Below are positions 27,414 to 34,297 of a stretch of DNA of 52,760 nt, piece by piece. This DNA comes from Acidobacteriota bacterium. GTDB taxonomy: Bacteria > Acidobacteriota > Terriglobia > Terriglobales > Acidobacteriaceae. The notes beneath the pieces were generated by a model, which ran no database searches, was not told the DNA's origin, and saw only the letters and a list, made by a program, of their open reading frames with translations. The stretch lies in NCBI GenBank assembly GCA_028876335.1, contig JAGWSG010000101.1, forward strand, positions 1 through 52,760, written 5' to 3'. The position numbers and the translations under genes were made by a program. Each line of letters opens with the position of its first letter. The first letter of the stretch is position 1.

Positions 27414-28163
27414 ATGACGGAAACCTTGCATGAAAATACCGCAGAACTCAGCGCATTGGAACAGGCACGCGAGCGGCTGATTGTGGCAATGGATGTGCCC
27501 GACGCGCACAACGCCATGGAACTGGTAAGTCGACTGGCTGGAACCTGCAAATGGCTGAAGGTGGGGCTGGAACTTTACGTTGCGGCAGGTCCGCGCATGG
27601 TGGAAGCGCTGATTGATCAGGGGTATGACGTCTTTCTCGACCTCAAGCTGCACGATATTCCCAACACCGTGGCGGGCGCGGCCAAGACCGCTGCTACACT
27701 GGGCGCGAAGATGCTGACATTGCACGCAGGTGGCGGTCCGGCGATGTTGACGGCAGCAGGCGATGCACTGGCAGGCGTGAAGAATGCTCCGCAACTGTTG
27801 GCGGTGACGGTGCTGACGAGCATGGACGGCGAACAGTTGAAGTCGGTGGGGGTAGAGCGCTCACCGGCAGATCAGGTAATAGCGCTGGCAAAGATGGGCA
27901 TGGCCAGTGGCATCAACGGATTTGTGTGCTCACCGCAGGAAGTTGCTGCCATGCGTGCACTGACGGGTCCTGAGGGCGTGCTGGTGATTCCGGGAATCCG
28001 TCCGGCAGGTGCCGCAGTGGGCGACCAGAAGCGCGTGGCGACTCCGGGTGACGCGATAAAGCAGGGTGCGAGCTACCTGGTGGTCGGGCGGCCGATTACA
28101 CACGCAGCGAACCCGGCAGAAGCGGCAGAAGCAGTGCTCGCAGAAATCGCAGCAGCACTTTAA
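27414..28163 (+). CDS. pyrF: Orotidine-5'-phosphate decarboxylase
   Basis: Converts OMP to UMP, the last step of de novo pyrimidine synthesis, in the cytoplasm. The 249 residues fit the bacterial type-1 form. Motifs: LIVAMDVP with the first Asp, WLKVGLEL with its Lys, the catalytic DLKLHDIPNT (Asp76, Lys78, Asp81), LTLHAGGG, VTVLTSM, VIPGIRP and VVGRPIT for phosphate binding. The ATG at 27414 has AGGATGGA just upstream. The gene is convergent with hemD, the stops being 15 bp apart. Confidence 0.97.
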   Translation: MTETLHENTAELSALEQARERLIVAMDVPDAHNAMELVSRLAGTCKWLKVGLELYVAAGPRMVEALIDQGYDVFLDLKLHDIPNTVAGAAKTAATLGAKMLTLHAGGGPAMLTAAGDALAGVKNAPQLLAVTVLTSMDGEQLKSVGVERSPADQVIALAKMGMASGINGFVCSPQEVAAMRALTGPEGVLVIPGIRPAGAAVGDQKRVATPGDAIKQGASYLVVGRPITHAANPAEAAEAVLAEIAAAL

Positions 28164-28178
28164 CTTATCAGCGTAATT

Positions 28179-28979
28179 CTACCCAAATACACCGGTTATC
28201 ACTTTTCCTTCGAAGAGCGTACGCACGGCATCCAGCAGGCCGGGAATGTCGTGCTGCGCGGCTTCCACCGCAGGGGGCCAGTCCATGCCGCGCAGCGTGT
28301 GGCTGGTAATGGGACCGATGGATACGGCTGGTACGTTGTCCAAAGGAAATTTGATCCAGGCAATTTTCGCGGCCTCTGCCAAATGAGAGACGCTGGATGA
28401 GCTGGTGAAGGTGGCGGCAGCAATCTTCTGCTCCAAAGCTTCGCTCAGTTTGGCTGGAGCGTCTTCTGGCAATGCGTTGCGGTAGGCCTCGACGATATCG
28501 ACGTGAGCACCCGCTGCGCGCAAAGCATGCGGCAGAATGTCGCGAGCGAGCTCAGCACGCGGAAGCAGGATGTGCTTACCGCGGACAACATCCTTAAGCT
28601 CACGGATTAGACCCTCCGCTACCTGTGTCTCAGGAACAACTGAGACTTTGAGACCGATTGCCGAGGCAGCATCTGCCGTTGCGCGGCCAATGACGGCAAC
28701 CTTCAGCCTGCCGGTGCGGCGAGGGTCAACATCGCACGCAAGGCAACGCTCGCGGAAGGCATCAACGGCATTGGTGCTGGTGAGGATGAGCCAGTCAAAC
28801 CGGTCTAACGTGCGCACCGTGGAGTCCAAGTGGTCGTAGCTGTGCGGCGGAACGATGGCGAGGACTGGTACCTCAACGGGAGTAAAGCCGAGAGCGGTGA
28901 GACCCTCACTCAGTTTGCTTGCCTGACCTGCCGAGCGGGTGACAAGAATGCGTCGGTTGGGAACTGGTTGCGTGCTCAT
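28179..28979 (-). CDS. hemD: Uroporphyrinogen-III synthase
   Basis: Cyclises and flips ring D of hydroxymethylbilane to form uroporphyrinogen III. The 266-residue length and two-domain alternation fit the family, whose sequence is poorly conserved. Visible signs are the opening RRILVTRSAGQASKLSEGL, DWLILTSTNAVDAF, KVAVIGRATADAA, KHILLPRAELARD, VDIVEAYRNAL and the late SIGPITSHTLRG. It is in the same haem block as hemC and hemA, but two unrelated-looking genes (truncated haemoglobin and VOC) lie between it and hemC on the same strand. Confidence 0.9.
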   Translation of the reverse strand: MSTQPVPNRRILVTRSAGQASKLSEGLTALGFTPVEVPVLAIVPPHSYDHLDSTVRTLDRFDWLILTSTNAVDAFRERCLACDVDPRRTGRLKVAVIGRATADAASAIGLKVSVVPETQVAEGLIRELKDVVRGKHILLPRAELARDILPHALRAAGAHVDIVEAYRNALPEDAPAKLSEALEQKIAAATFTSSSSVSHLAEAAKIAWIKFPLDNVPAVSIGPITSHTLRGMDWPPAVEAAQHDIPGLLDAVRTLFEGKVITGVFG

Positions 28980-29038
28980 AAGTAGTAGTTTGGTCTGGTT
29001 GTATCATGCACCGCGTAAGGCCGGCATGAAGGAGCAAG

Positions 29039-29488
29039 TCATTGCTGAAGACCGTCCCAGGACCATCGTGGAATCTTGAGCCCGGTCGGTACGTCATCGG
29101 CGGAACGGTGGTAGCGAGCCATCGTTGTCGTTGTAGCCCAGGCAAAGTAGTCGTGGAGAACCTTTTTGAGAGCTTCGTTGCCGGCCAATCCCACATCAAC
29201 CAGAGCCTGATCAAAGCAGGCGATCGCACGACGGTCCATTTCTTCGTGCTCCCCATTGCCGCTGTGGATTCGGACGACAGAGGTTTCATCCCCGTGGGTT
29301 CCGGTGTAGGCGGTTGGGCCGCCAAGCGACTCAGCAAAGTAGGCTGCGAGATGCTCTGTGTGGTCGGGGTGGAATCCATGGCTGAAGGCATGCGCCACAA
29401 CCTCATCCGCCAGCACCCGCTGATGCCAGGCTTCGGCAAGCCGCAGCATTCCCTCCATACCGCCCGCTGCGTCAAAGACAGTCTGCAT
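29039..29488 (-). CDS. Group II truncated haemoglobin-like protein
   Basis: A 149-residue globin. It opens FDAAGGMEGMLRLAEAW, has the GGP turn (56-58) and a probable proximal haem His75 in VVRIHSGNG, by alignment with M. tuberculosis TrHbO. The end DDVPTGLKIPRWSWDG is characteristic of a subfamily I associate with Actinobacteria, where it is annotated as group II haemoglobin or oxidoreductase. The usual TrpG8 aligns near Ala88/Ile89, so the ligand site differs from classical group II. The ATG at 29488 gives the usual N-terminus; a TTG at 29536 would add 16 residues. It lies upstream of hemD on the same strand with a 59-bp gap, which may reflect a role in haem or oxygen handling. Transfer from another phylum is possible. 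Confidence 0.85.
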   Translation of the reverse strand: MQTVFDAAGGMEGMLRLAEAWHQRVLADEVVAHAFSHGFHPDHTEHLAAYFAESLGGPTAYTGTHGDETSVVRIHSGNGEHEEMDRRAIACFDQALVDVGLAGNEALKKVLHDYFAWATTTTMARYHRSADDVPTGLKIPRWSWDGLQQ

Positions 29489-29607
29489 CGCATCATCTTC
29501 GCAAGGCCCGGATATCAATGCAAGTTGATTCAGCAACGATCAGAAATCAGGATCGAACAACACGGGCAGCGCGCTGATGTCCTGGTGGCGCCTAGCCAGC
29601 AAAAATA

Positions 29608-29635
29608 CCCCCTCTTCCATTCAAGGAAGAGGGGG
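29608..29635 (-). terminator. Rho-independent terminator of the VOC gene
   Basis: A perfect 11-bp stem (CCCCCTCTTCC with GGAAGAGGGGG) and 6-nt loop. On the minus strand the stem is followed by TATTTTTG, a good U-tract. It lies 118 bp downstream of the VOC stop codon and upstream of the globin gene, so the two are probably separate transcripts. Confidence 0.8.
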
Positions 29636-29752
29636 AGGAAGGCCACATGAGCAATCTTGTTGAACATTGCCCCGTGGCAGCGGCAGAGCCGCAACTCGAA
29701 GTCATTTCATCTCGATCGCCGCTTCGATCGCAGATGAATCGCGTTGTGCCTC

Positions 29753-30292
29753 TCAGTTCCCTGCATTTTTGCAGACGAACATCCACCGCACTCCGAAACG
29801 ATCATTCAACGCTCCATACGTTCCAAAGAAAGTCGGCTGCAAGGGATTGGTAACGTCGGCCCCGGCGGATAGCTTCTCGAAAAGAGAGGTTAGCTCCTCA
29901 AGTGTGCCACCGCTCAGATAAAGACAAACTGTGTTTCCGGGATTTGGCTTTTTATCGAGCATGAGCCAGTCGGATGCGGGAATCTGCATGACGCCGCTTT
30001 CAAGGTGCGCATTTACTACCTTTTCCTGCTGAAAAGCCTGCATGTGTTCACTGGCCGGGCTGTTTTTCACTTGAGTGACGGCCAGATTGCCCCCAAGGAC
30101 GGAATGATAGAACTCCATTGCTTTTTTACATGTTCCGTCAAAAAGAAGATATGGCGTGAGTTGCATACTTGACCTCCCTTTTTCCTTTGGCATTGCTTCT
30201 GCGCGAAGACCGGTCTCCAGGTCTGCGAGTACGGCTGTGGCAGCCGTCAATTCCAGAAACCTCCTGCGCGTGATTTGGAGTGGATGTCTCAT
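29753..30292 (-). CDS. VOC (PhnB/glyoxalase-like) protein with Tat-type N-terminal extension
   Basis: About 180 residues. The conserved PhnB-like VOC fold begins MQLTPYLLFDGTCKKAMEFY and runs through LGGNLAVTQVK, a HLESGVMQIPASD strand, PGNTVCLYLSGG and FGTYGALNDRFGVRW. Before it is a 42-residue extension with TRRRFLELTAA, a twin-arginine motif, and a moderately hydrophobic stretch. The ATG at 30292 has GGGAGG 6 nt upstream. A second in-frame ATG at 30166 begins the VOC domain exactly and has its own GGGAGG 6 nt upstream. Both starts may be used: long form Tat-exported, short form cytoplasmic. VOC enzymes bind metals and act on varied small molecules; this one's substrate is unknown. Confidence 0.8.
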   Translation of the reverse strand: MRHPLQITRRRFLELTAATAVLADLETGLRAEAMPKEKGRSSMQLTPYLLFDGTCKKAMEFYHSVLGGNLAVTQVKNSPASEHMQAFQQEKVVNAHLESGVMQIPASDWLMLDKKPNPGNTVCLYLSGGTLEELTSLFEKLSAGADVTNPLQPTFFGTYGALNDRFGVRWMFVCKNAGN

Positions 30293-30454
30293 CAAAGCCT
30301 CCCGCGGAAACCAATACTGAAGCATGTGCTTCAGTATTGACCCGCAGAACTTGATTGTCAAGTTTTTACTTCACTATTTTTCAGGAAACCGGATCGGAGC
30401 CTTCAACCCCAGACAGTGGATGCCGAGAGCAAAGATTGGCGATTCGGGAGGAGC

Positions 30455-31393
30455 CTATCGAGGCGCCGTCGCTGAATCCGGCAGCGTAAGAATCGTTGCG
30501 GCGCCATCTTCCAAAAGCTTTTGGGCGACGAACTTGCCGAGCGCGTCGGGATCAGTTGAATTAGACCCGCGATGATACATGCGCACGGCTTTGCCCGAGT
30601 CGGGCGCGGCAACAACGCCAAAGAGCTCAACGCCGGCTGCATCGCTCGCGTCAGGCCGGCAATGCACACCAATGGGAACCTGGCAGCCACCACCTAGTGC
30701 CGCGAGTGCCGCGCGCTCCACGGTGACGGCGAAGCGCGTTGCCGCGTCATCAAGAAAAGCCAATGCCCCACGCGTTGCCGTATCGTCTTCGCGCGTTTCT
30801 ATTCCCAGAGCCCCCTGCCCTGCTGCCGGACAAAACTGTGCCGGCTCAAGCCGTTCGCGAACCCAGTCCGTTTTTTCCAGCCGATCGAGTCCGGCCGCAG
30901 CGAGAAGAATGGCATCAACCTGGCCCTCAGACAGTTTGCGCAGGCGTGTATCGACATTGCCGCGGAATTCCAGAAGCTCTAGATCAGGACGAAGCGCGCG
31001 CAACTGCGCGCGACGGCGCTGGCTGCTGGTACCGACTTTTGCGCCTTGCGGAAGACCTGCGAGCGAATCGTACTTTGCTGAAACGAAGACATCCCGCGGG
31101 TCTACGCGCGGCGGCGTGGCGGCAAGAGCAAAACCTGCGGGTAACTCCGTGGGCAGGTCTTTCAGAGAATGAACGGCGAACTGCACACGGCCTTCGGCGA
31201 GGGCGTCTTCGATTTCTTTTGTGAACATGCCCTTTGAGCCAACCTGTGCAAAAGTGACTTCCTGCAGACGATCGCCGGTGGTCTTGATGATTTCGATTTC
31301 GACTTCATGCTGCTGTGCGCGCAGAAGTGCTGCAATATGGTTGGCCTGCCAGAGCGCGAGTTGCGATCCGCGACTGCCAATACGAAGTTTCAC
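30455..31393 (-). CDS. hemC: Hydroxymethylbilane synthase (porphobilinogen deaminase)
   Basis: Polymerises four porphobilinogens to hydroxymethylbilane on its dipyrromethane cofactor. 312 residues, as expected. Motifs: [14 protein letters not shown] at the N-terminus, [10 protein letters not shown] with the catalytic Asp, [33 protein letters not shown], and GGGCQVPIG with the cofactor-bearing Cys237. The start is GTG at 31393, which overlaps the hemA stop as GTGA; a GGTGGAG element lies within the hemA end. This gives translational coupling. Longer in-frame starts only read antisense to the hemA tail. Confidence 0.96.
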   Translation of the reverse strand: MKLRIGSRGSQLALWQANHIAALLRAQQHEVEIEIIKTTGDRLQEVTFAQVGSKGMFTKEIEDALAEGRVQFAVHSLKDLPTELPAGFALAATPPRVDPRDVFVSAKYDSLAGLPQGAKVGTSSQRRRAQLRALRPDLELLEFRGNVDTRLRKLSEGQVDAILLAAAGLDRLEKTDWVRERLEPAQFCPAAGQGALGIETREDDTATRGALAFLDDAATRFAVTVERAALAALGGGCQVPIGVHCRPDASDAAGVELFGVVAAPDSGKAVRMYHRGSNSTDPDALGKFVAQKLLEDGAATILTLPDSATAPR

Positions 31394-32721
31394 TCTCCAC
31401 CTGCCATCGCGTTCTTTTTCTTGATTTCTTCCGGTTCGCCTGCGGGCTCGACATGCGCTTCCTGCTCTGCCGAGGGTAGTGACCATGTTTCACACAGCGC
31501 TTCCATGCGTACGCGATCATTCTCGCGCGCAGCCTGTTTGAGCGCCTGCATGGGTGGATGGAGGAACTTGTTGACCAGTCCGCGCGTGAGTGCTTCCACT
31601 GCGGCAAGTTGCTCGGCTGTGAGCGTGCCCAGCCGCGCGTGGATACGCTTGATCTCGGCCTGACGCAACTCTTCGGCCTGCTTCTGCAGCGCAACAATAG
31701 CGGGTGCGGCGTTGACCGAGCGGCGGCGCTTGTGGAAGCGCTCCACCTCCTGGGCGATGATGCTCTCTGCATCCACGGCCTGGCGGCTGCGCTCGTCCAT
31801 ATGCGAGGCGGCCACCTGCTGGAGATCATCGATGTCGTAGACGAAGAGTCCTTCAAGCTTGTTCATGGCCGGGTCGACATCGCGCGGCACTGCGATATCA
31901 ATAAAGAACATCGGCCTATTCCGCCGGCGCTTGAGGTAGCTTTCGCCATGCTCGCGGCGGAAGATGGGGTGCGGCGCGCCGGTGGATGTGATGATGATGT
32001 CCGCGTCCGTGGCAATGTCATGCAACTGCTCGAAGGGAATGACACGGCCATTGAACGGCTCGGCCAGCTGATGCGCGCGGGCGGCTGTGCGGTTGGTGAC
32101 CAGGATGGCGCCTGCTCCCTGCTGCACGAGATGGCGCGCGGCGAGCTCCGACATCTTGCCTGCGCCGACAAGGAAGACCGTGCGTCCCTGCAGCGAGCCG
32201 AAGATTTTCCGCGCGAGTTCAACGGCAACAGAAGCAACAGAAACGGAATTGGAGCCGATGTGCGTCTCAGACCGGACGCGCTTGGCCGCAGCAAAAGTGG
32301 ACTGAAGCAGGTGTTCAAGCTCGCCTGAAACTGTGCCCGCGGCACGCGCGGAGGCGAAGGCGTCCTTCACCTGACCCAGGATCTGCGGCTCGCCCACCAC
32401 CATCGAATCGAGACTCGACGCCACGCGGAACATATGCTGCACGGCTTCGCGGTCATAGTGCTGGTAGAGATGCGGCGCGAGCATCTCCGGTTCAAGGCCA
32501 AACTGATTACTAAGAAAATTCTCGAGTTCCGTGCCGGGTTGCTCCACGGTCGCCAGTAGTTCCACGCGATTGCAGGTGGAGACAATCATGCACTCGCTAA
32601 CGCCGGGCACCGCGGCGAGAGCACGCGTTACATCGCGCAATTCATCGCCTGGGATCGCGACGCGCTCGCGGATTTCCAGCGGCGCCGTTTTGTGGTTAAT
32701 GCCGATGAGAGCAAGCGTCAT
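31390..32721 (-). CDS. hemA: Glutamyl-tRNA reductase
   Basis: NADPH-dependent reduction of glutamyl-tRNA to glutamate-1-semialdehyde, the committed step of the C5 route to haem. 443 residues. Catalytic Cys50 sits in [11 protein letters not shown]. Other motifs are [31 protein letters not shown], the Rossmann nucleotide site [21 protein letters not shown], and [14 protein letters not shown] Glu/Lys-rich tail follows the dimerisation helices. The ATG overlaps the upstream HemX/CcsA-like stop as ATGA, and the gene overlaps hemC by GTGA, making a three-gene coupled unit. Confidence 0.97.
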   Translation of the reverse strand: MTLALIGINHKTAPLEIRERVAIPGDELRDVTRALAAVPGVSECMIVSTCNRVELLATVEQPGTELENFLSNQFGLEPEMLAPHLYQHYDREAVQHMFRVASSLDSMVVGEPQILGQVKDAFASARAAGTVSGELEHLLQSTFAAAKRVRSETHIGSNSVSVASVAVELARKIFGSLQGRTVFLVGAGKMSELAARHLVQQGAGAILVTNRTAARAHQLAEPFNGRVIPFEQLHDIATDADIIITSTGAPHPIFRREHGESYLKRRRNRPMFFIDIAVPRDVDPAMNKLEGLFVYDIDDLQQVAASHMDERSRQAVDAESIIAQEVERFHKRRRSVNAAPAIVALQKQAEELRQAEIKRIHARLGTLTAEQLAAVEALTRGLVNKFLHPPMQALKQAARENDRVRMEALCETWSLPSAEQEAHVEPAGEPEEIKKKNAMAGGE

Positions 32722-33554
32722 TTGGCACCGAACCTGTGAACCTGGCTGAATGTGTTGGCTGCCCAGACGGCCATCATGACAACTAAGACTGCGCCAGAGA
32801 GATAGGCAGCTCTTCGTCCGCGGAGACCGGCGACGCGACGCACGTAAAGAAGAAATACGTAAATCGCCCAGCTCAGGAAAGACGCGATGACTTTGGGATC
32901 AGTAAAGTAGACCGGGCCAAATCGATCAACCGCCAGCACTGAACCGATGACCAGACCAACGGTCATGCAGGGGAAACCGAATTCCAACGTGCCATGGGCA
33001 ATGCGCTCGAGCGTGTCCAGCGGCGGAAGCCAATCAAGAGGAATCCGCGACTCGGAATGGCCGGGAAGCATTTTGGTCTTCAGCCGGTGTTCCTGTACCA
33101 GATAAAGCAGAGACGCAACGATGCTGAAGACGAGCGCGGCATAGGCAGCCACAAGAGCTGCGATGTGCGCAATGAGCCAACTGGTCCGCACGCCCTCCGA
33201 CGGGAAGGTGTAGCCACCAATTCCCAAGGAGGGAACGATAACGACAAAGAATGTGAGCGGCAAGGCAATGATGCCGAGCGACAGCGCGCCGTAGATCCAC
33301 CATATGAGGAAGAAGAGAGCTGCGAGAGCAAGGCCAAGGAGCGATTCAACCTCTCGCACACCAACCGGCACCCAGCGATGGGCCTGCACGAGCATTTCAA
33401 CCACGGAAACAAAATGGAAAAAGAAGGCCATCCCGGCTGTGTGAATGCACCACTGTCGCCACCGCTCACCGTGATAAAGCACGGCCGGGAACACAGCAAT
33501 ACTTGCAGCTGCGTAGAGGATTGCGGCCACTCGAAGCCAGAATAAGTGCATCAC
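32718..33554 (-). CDS. HemX/CcsA-like cytochrome-assembly membrane protein
   Basis: A 278-residue inner-membrane protein with about eight helices. It matches the CcsA/CcmC/HemX fold: HFVSVVEML, WLIAHIAALVAAYAALVFS with its conserved His, LDTLERIAHGTLEFGFPCMTVGLVIG, and the closing DPKVIASFLSWAIYVFLLYVRR with LRGRRAAYLS. The haem-handling WWD motif is degenerate: where CcsA has tryptophans before DPKE, this reads DRFGPVYFTDPK. That, and the hemA neighbour, point to HemX, a modulator of glutamyl-tRNA reductase level in Bacillus, rather than a working cytochrome c synthetase. GTG 33554 has AAGG 8 nt upstream; ATG 33551 is next. Confidence 0.85.
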   Translation of the reverse strand: MMHLFWLRVAAILYAAASIAVFPAVLYHGERWRQWCIHTAGMAFFFHFVSVVEMLVQAHRWVPVGVREVESLLGLALAALFFLIWWIYGALSLGIIALPLTFFVVIVPSLGIGGYTFPSEGVRTSWLIAHIAALVAAYAALVFSIVASLLYLVQEHRLKTKMLPGHSESRIPLDWLPPLDTLERIAHGTLEFGFPCMTVGLVIGSVLAVDRFGPVYFTDPKVIASFLSWAIYVFLLYVRRVAGLRGRRAAYLSGAVLVVMMAVWAANTFSQVHRFGAK

Positions 33555-33582
33555 GCGATTAACCTTAAGGCGGTCAACCTCC

Positions 33583-33588
33583 AGTATA
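33583..33588 (-). promoter_or_regulatory. Candidate -10 element for the hemX-hemA-hemC unit
   Basis: TATACT on the minus strand lies about 30 nt before the first start of the unit, inside the palindrome CAGTATACTG (33582-33591). No good -35 hexamer is seen at 17 nt, so this is tentative. Confidence 0.3.
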
Positions 33589-33686
33589 CTGTGACGCCAA
33601 TCACCAACGGATGCACCGGAAGATGGAGAGGCCTGATGGGTTACCAGCTGATAAATGATGCCCTTGCAGGCTGATACGAATTGACC

Positions 33687-34193
33687 TCAAAGTTCCGGTT
33701 GAAGAACGGCCAGTCCAGCACGTGAGATTTGTACGTCGTCCTCGGACTTGCCTCCGCTGAAGGCGACAATAATGTGGCCGGTTTTTCCCTGGCCGATGAC
33801 GCCGCCCTGCCAACCGAATTCTCCGGTCATGGGAGGCTTACCGGATGTGCCGCTGTCCTTGAGTGTCTCGGCCATCTCCGATGCTTTGGCATAAGCAATG
33901 CCTAGAAGGTTGTTCCCCTTTTTGCCTTCAGAGGGAGGATCCGTCATGCGGCCGACAACTTCCATGCGCGACATCCAGCCTTGGATCGTTTCGCCTGGAG
34001 CGTAATTAACCACCGCCACGCCTGTGACCTTGAGCTCTGCCGCGCGCTGGCGCATGGCGGCAATGGCGCGCTCGGCAAGAGCATTGAACTTCTTGGGACT
34101 GGCGGGCTTGGGTTTGTGAACGGCTGAGACAGCTGGGCTACAGAAAGCCAAGGCAAGAAGTGCGGGCAATATAAGCCGAAGTTTGCGTGGCAT
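33687..34193 (-). CDS. Secreted GlcG/HbpS-like protein
   Basis: A 168-residue exported protein with a signal peptide (LRLILPALLALAFCSPAVSA). The mature part has the GlcG/HbpS fold: a long N-terminal helix (FNALAERAIAAMRQRAAEL), VTGVAVVNYAPGE, an AYAKASEMAETL helix, then the conserved Gly-rich GGVIGQGKTGHIIVAFSGGK, followed by EDDVQISRAGLAVL. Members include the Streptomyces haem-binding HbpS and the GlcG accessory protein. Its place upstream of a haem-synthesis unit on the same strand suggests, but does not prove, a link with haem. Whether it binds haem cannot be seen. Confidence 0.75.
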   Translation of the reverse strand: MPRKLRLILPALLALAFCSPAVSAVHKPKPASPKKFNALAERAIAAMRQRAAELKVTGVAVVNYAPGETIQGWMSRMEVVGRMTDPPSEGKKGNNLLGIAYAKASEMAETLKDSGTSGKPPMTGEFGWQGGVIGQGKTGHIIVAFSGGKSEDDVQISRAGLAVLQPEL

Positions 34194-34297
34194 GCGGCAT
34201 TTTCCTTCAAACGTGGAATAGGGTGCCCTCTCAGGCTCGGGAGCATTCTAACCGCACCCCTGCATAGTTGCCGAATGGGTGTGCAAAGCGAGGGTGA

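Noticed and set aside
31558..32328. A 256-codon plus-strand frame opposite hemA
   Set aside because: Antisense shadow of a gene whose catalytic motifs are complete.
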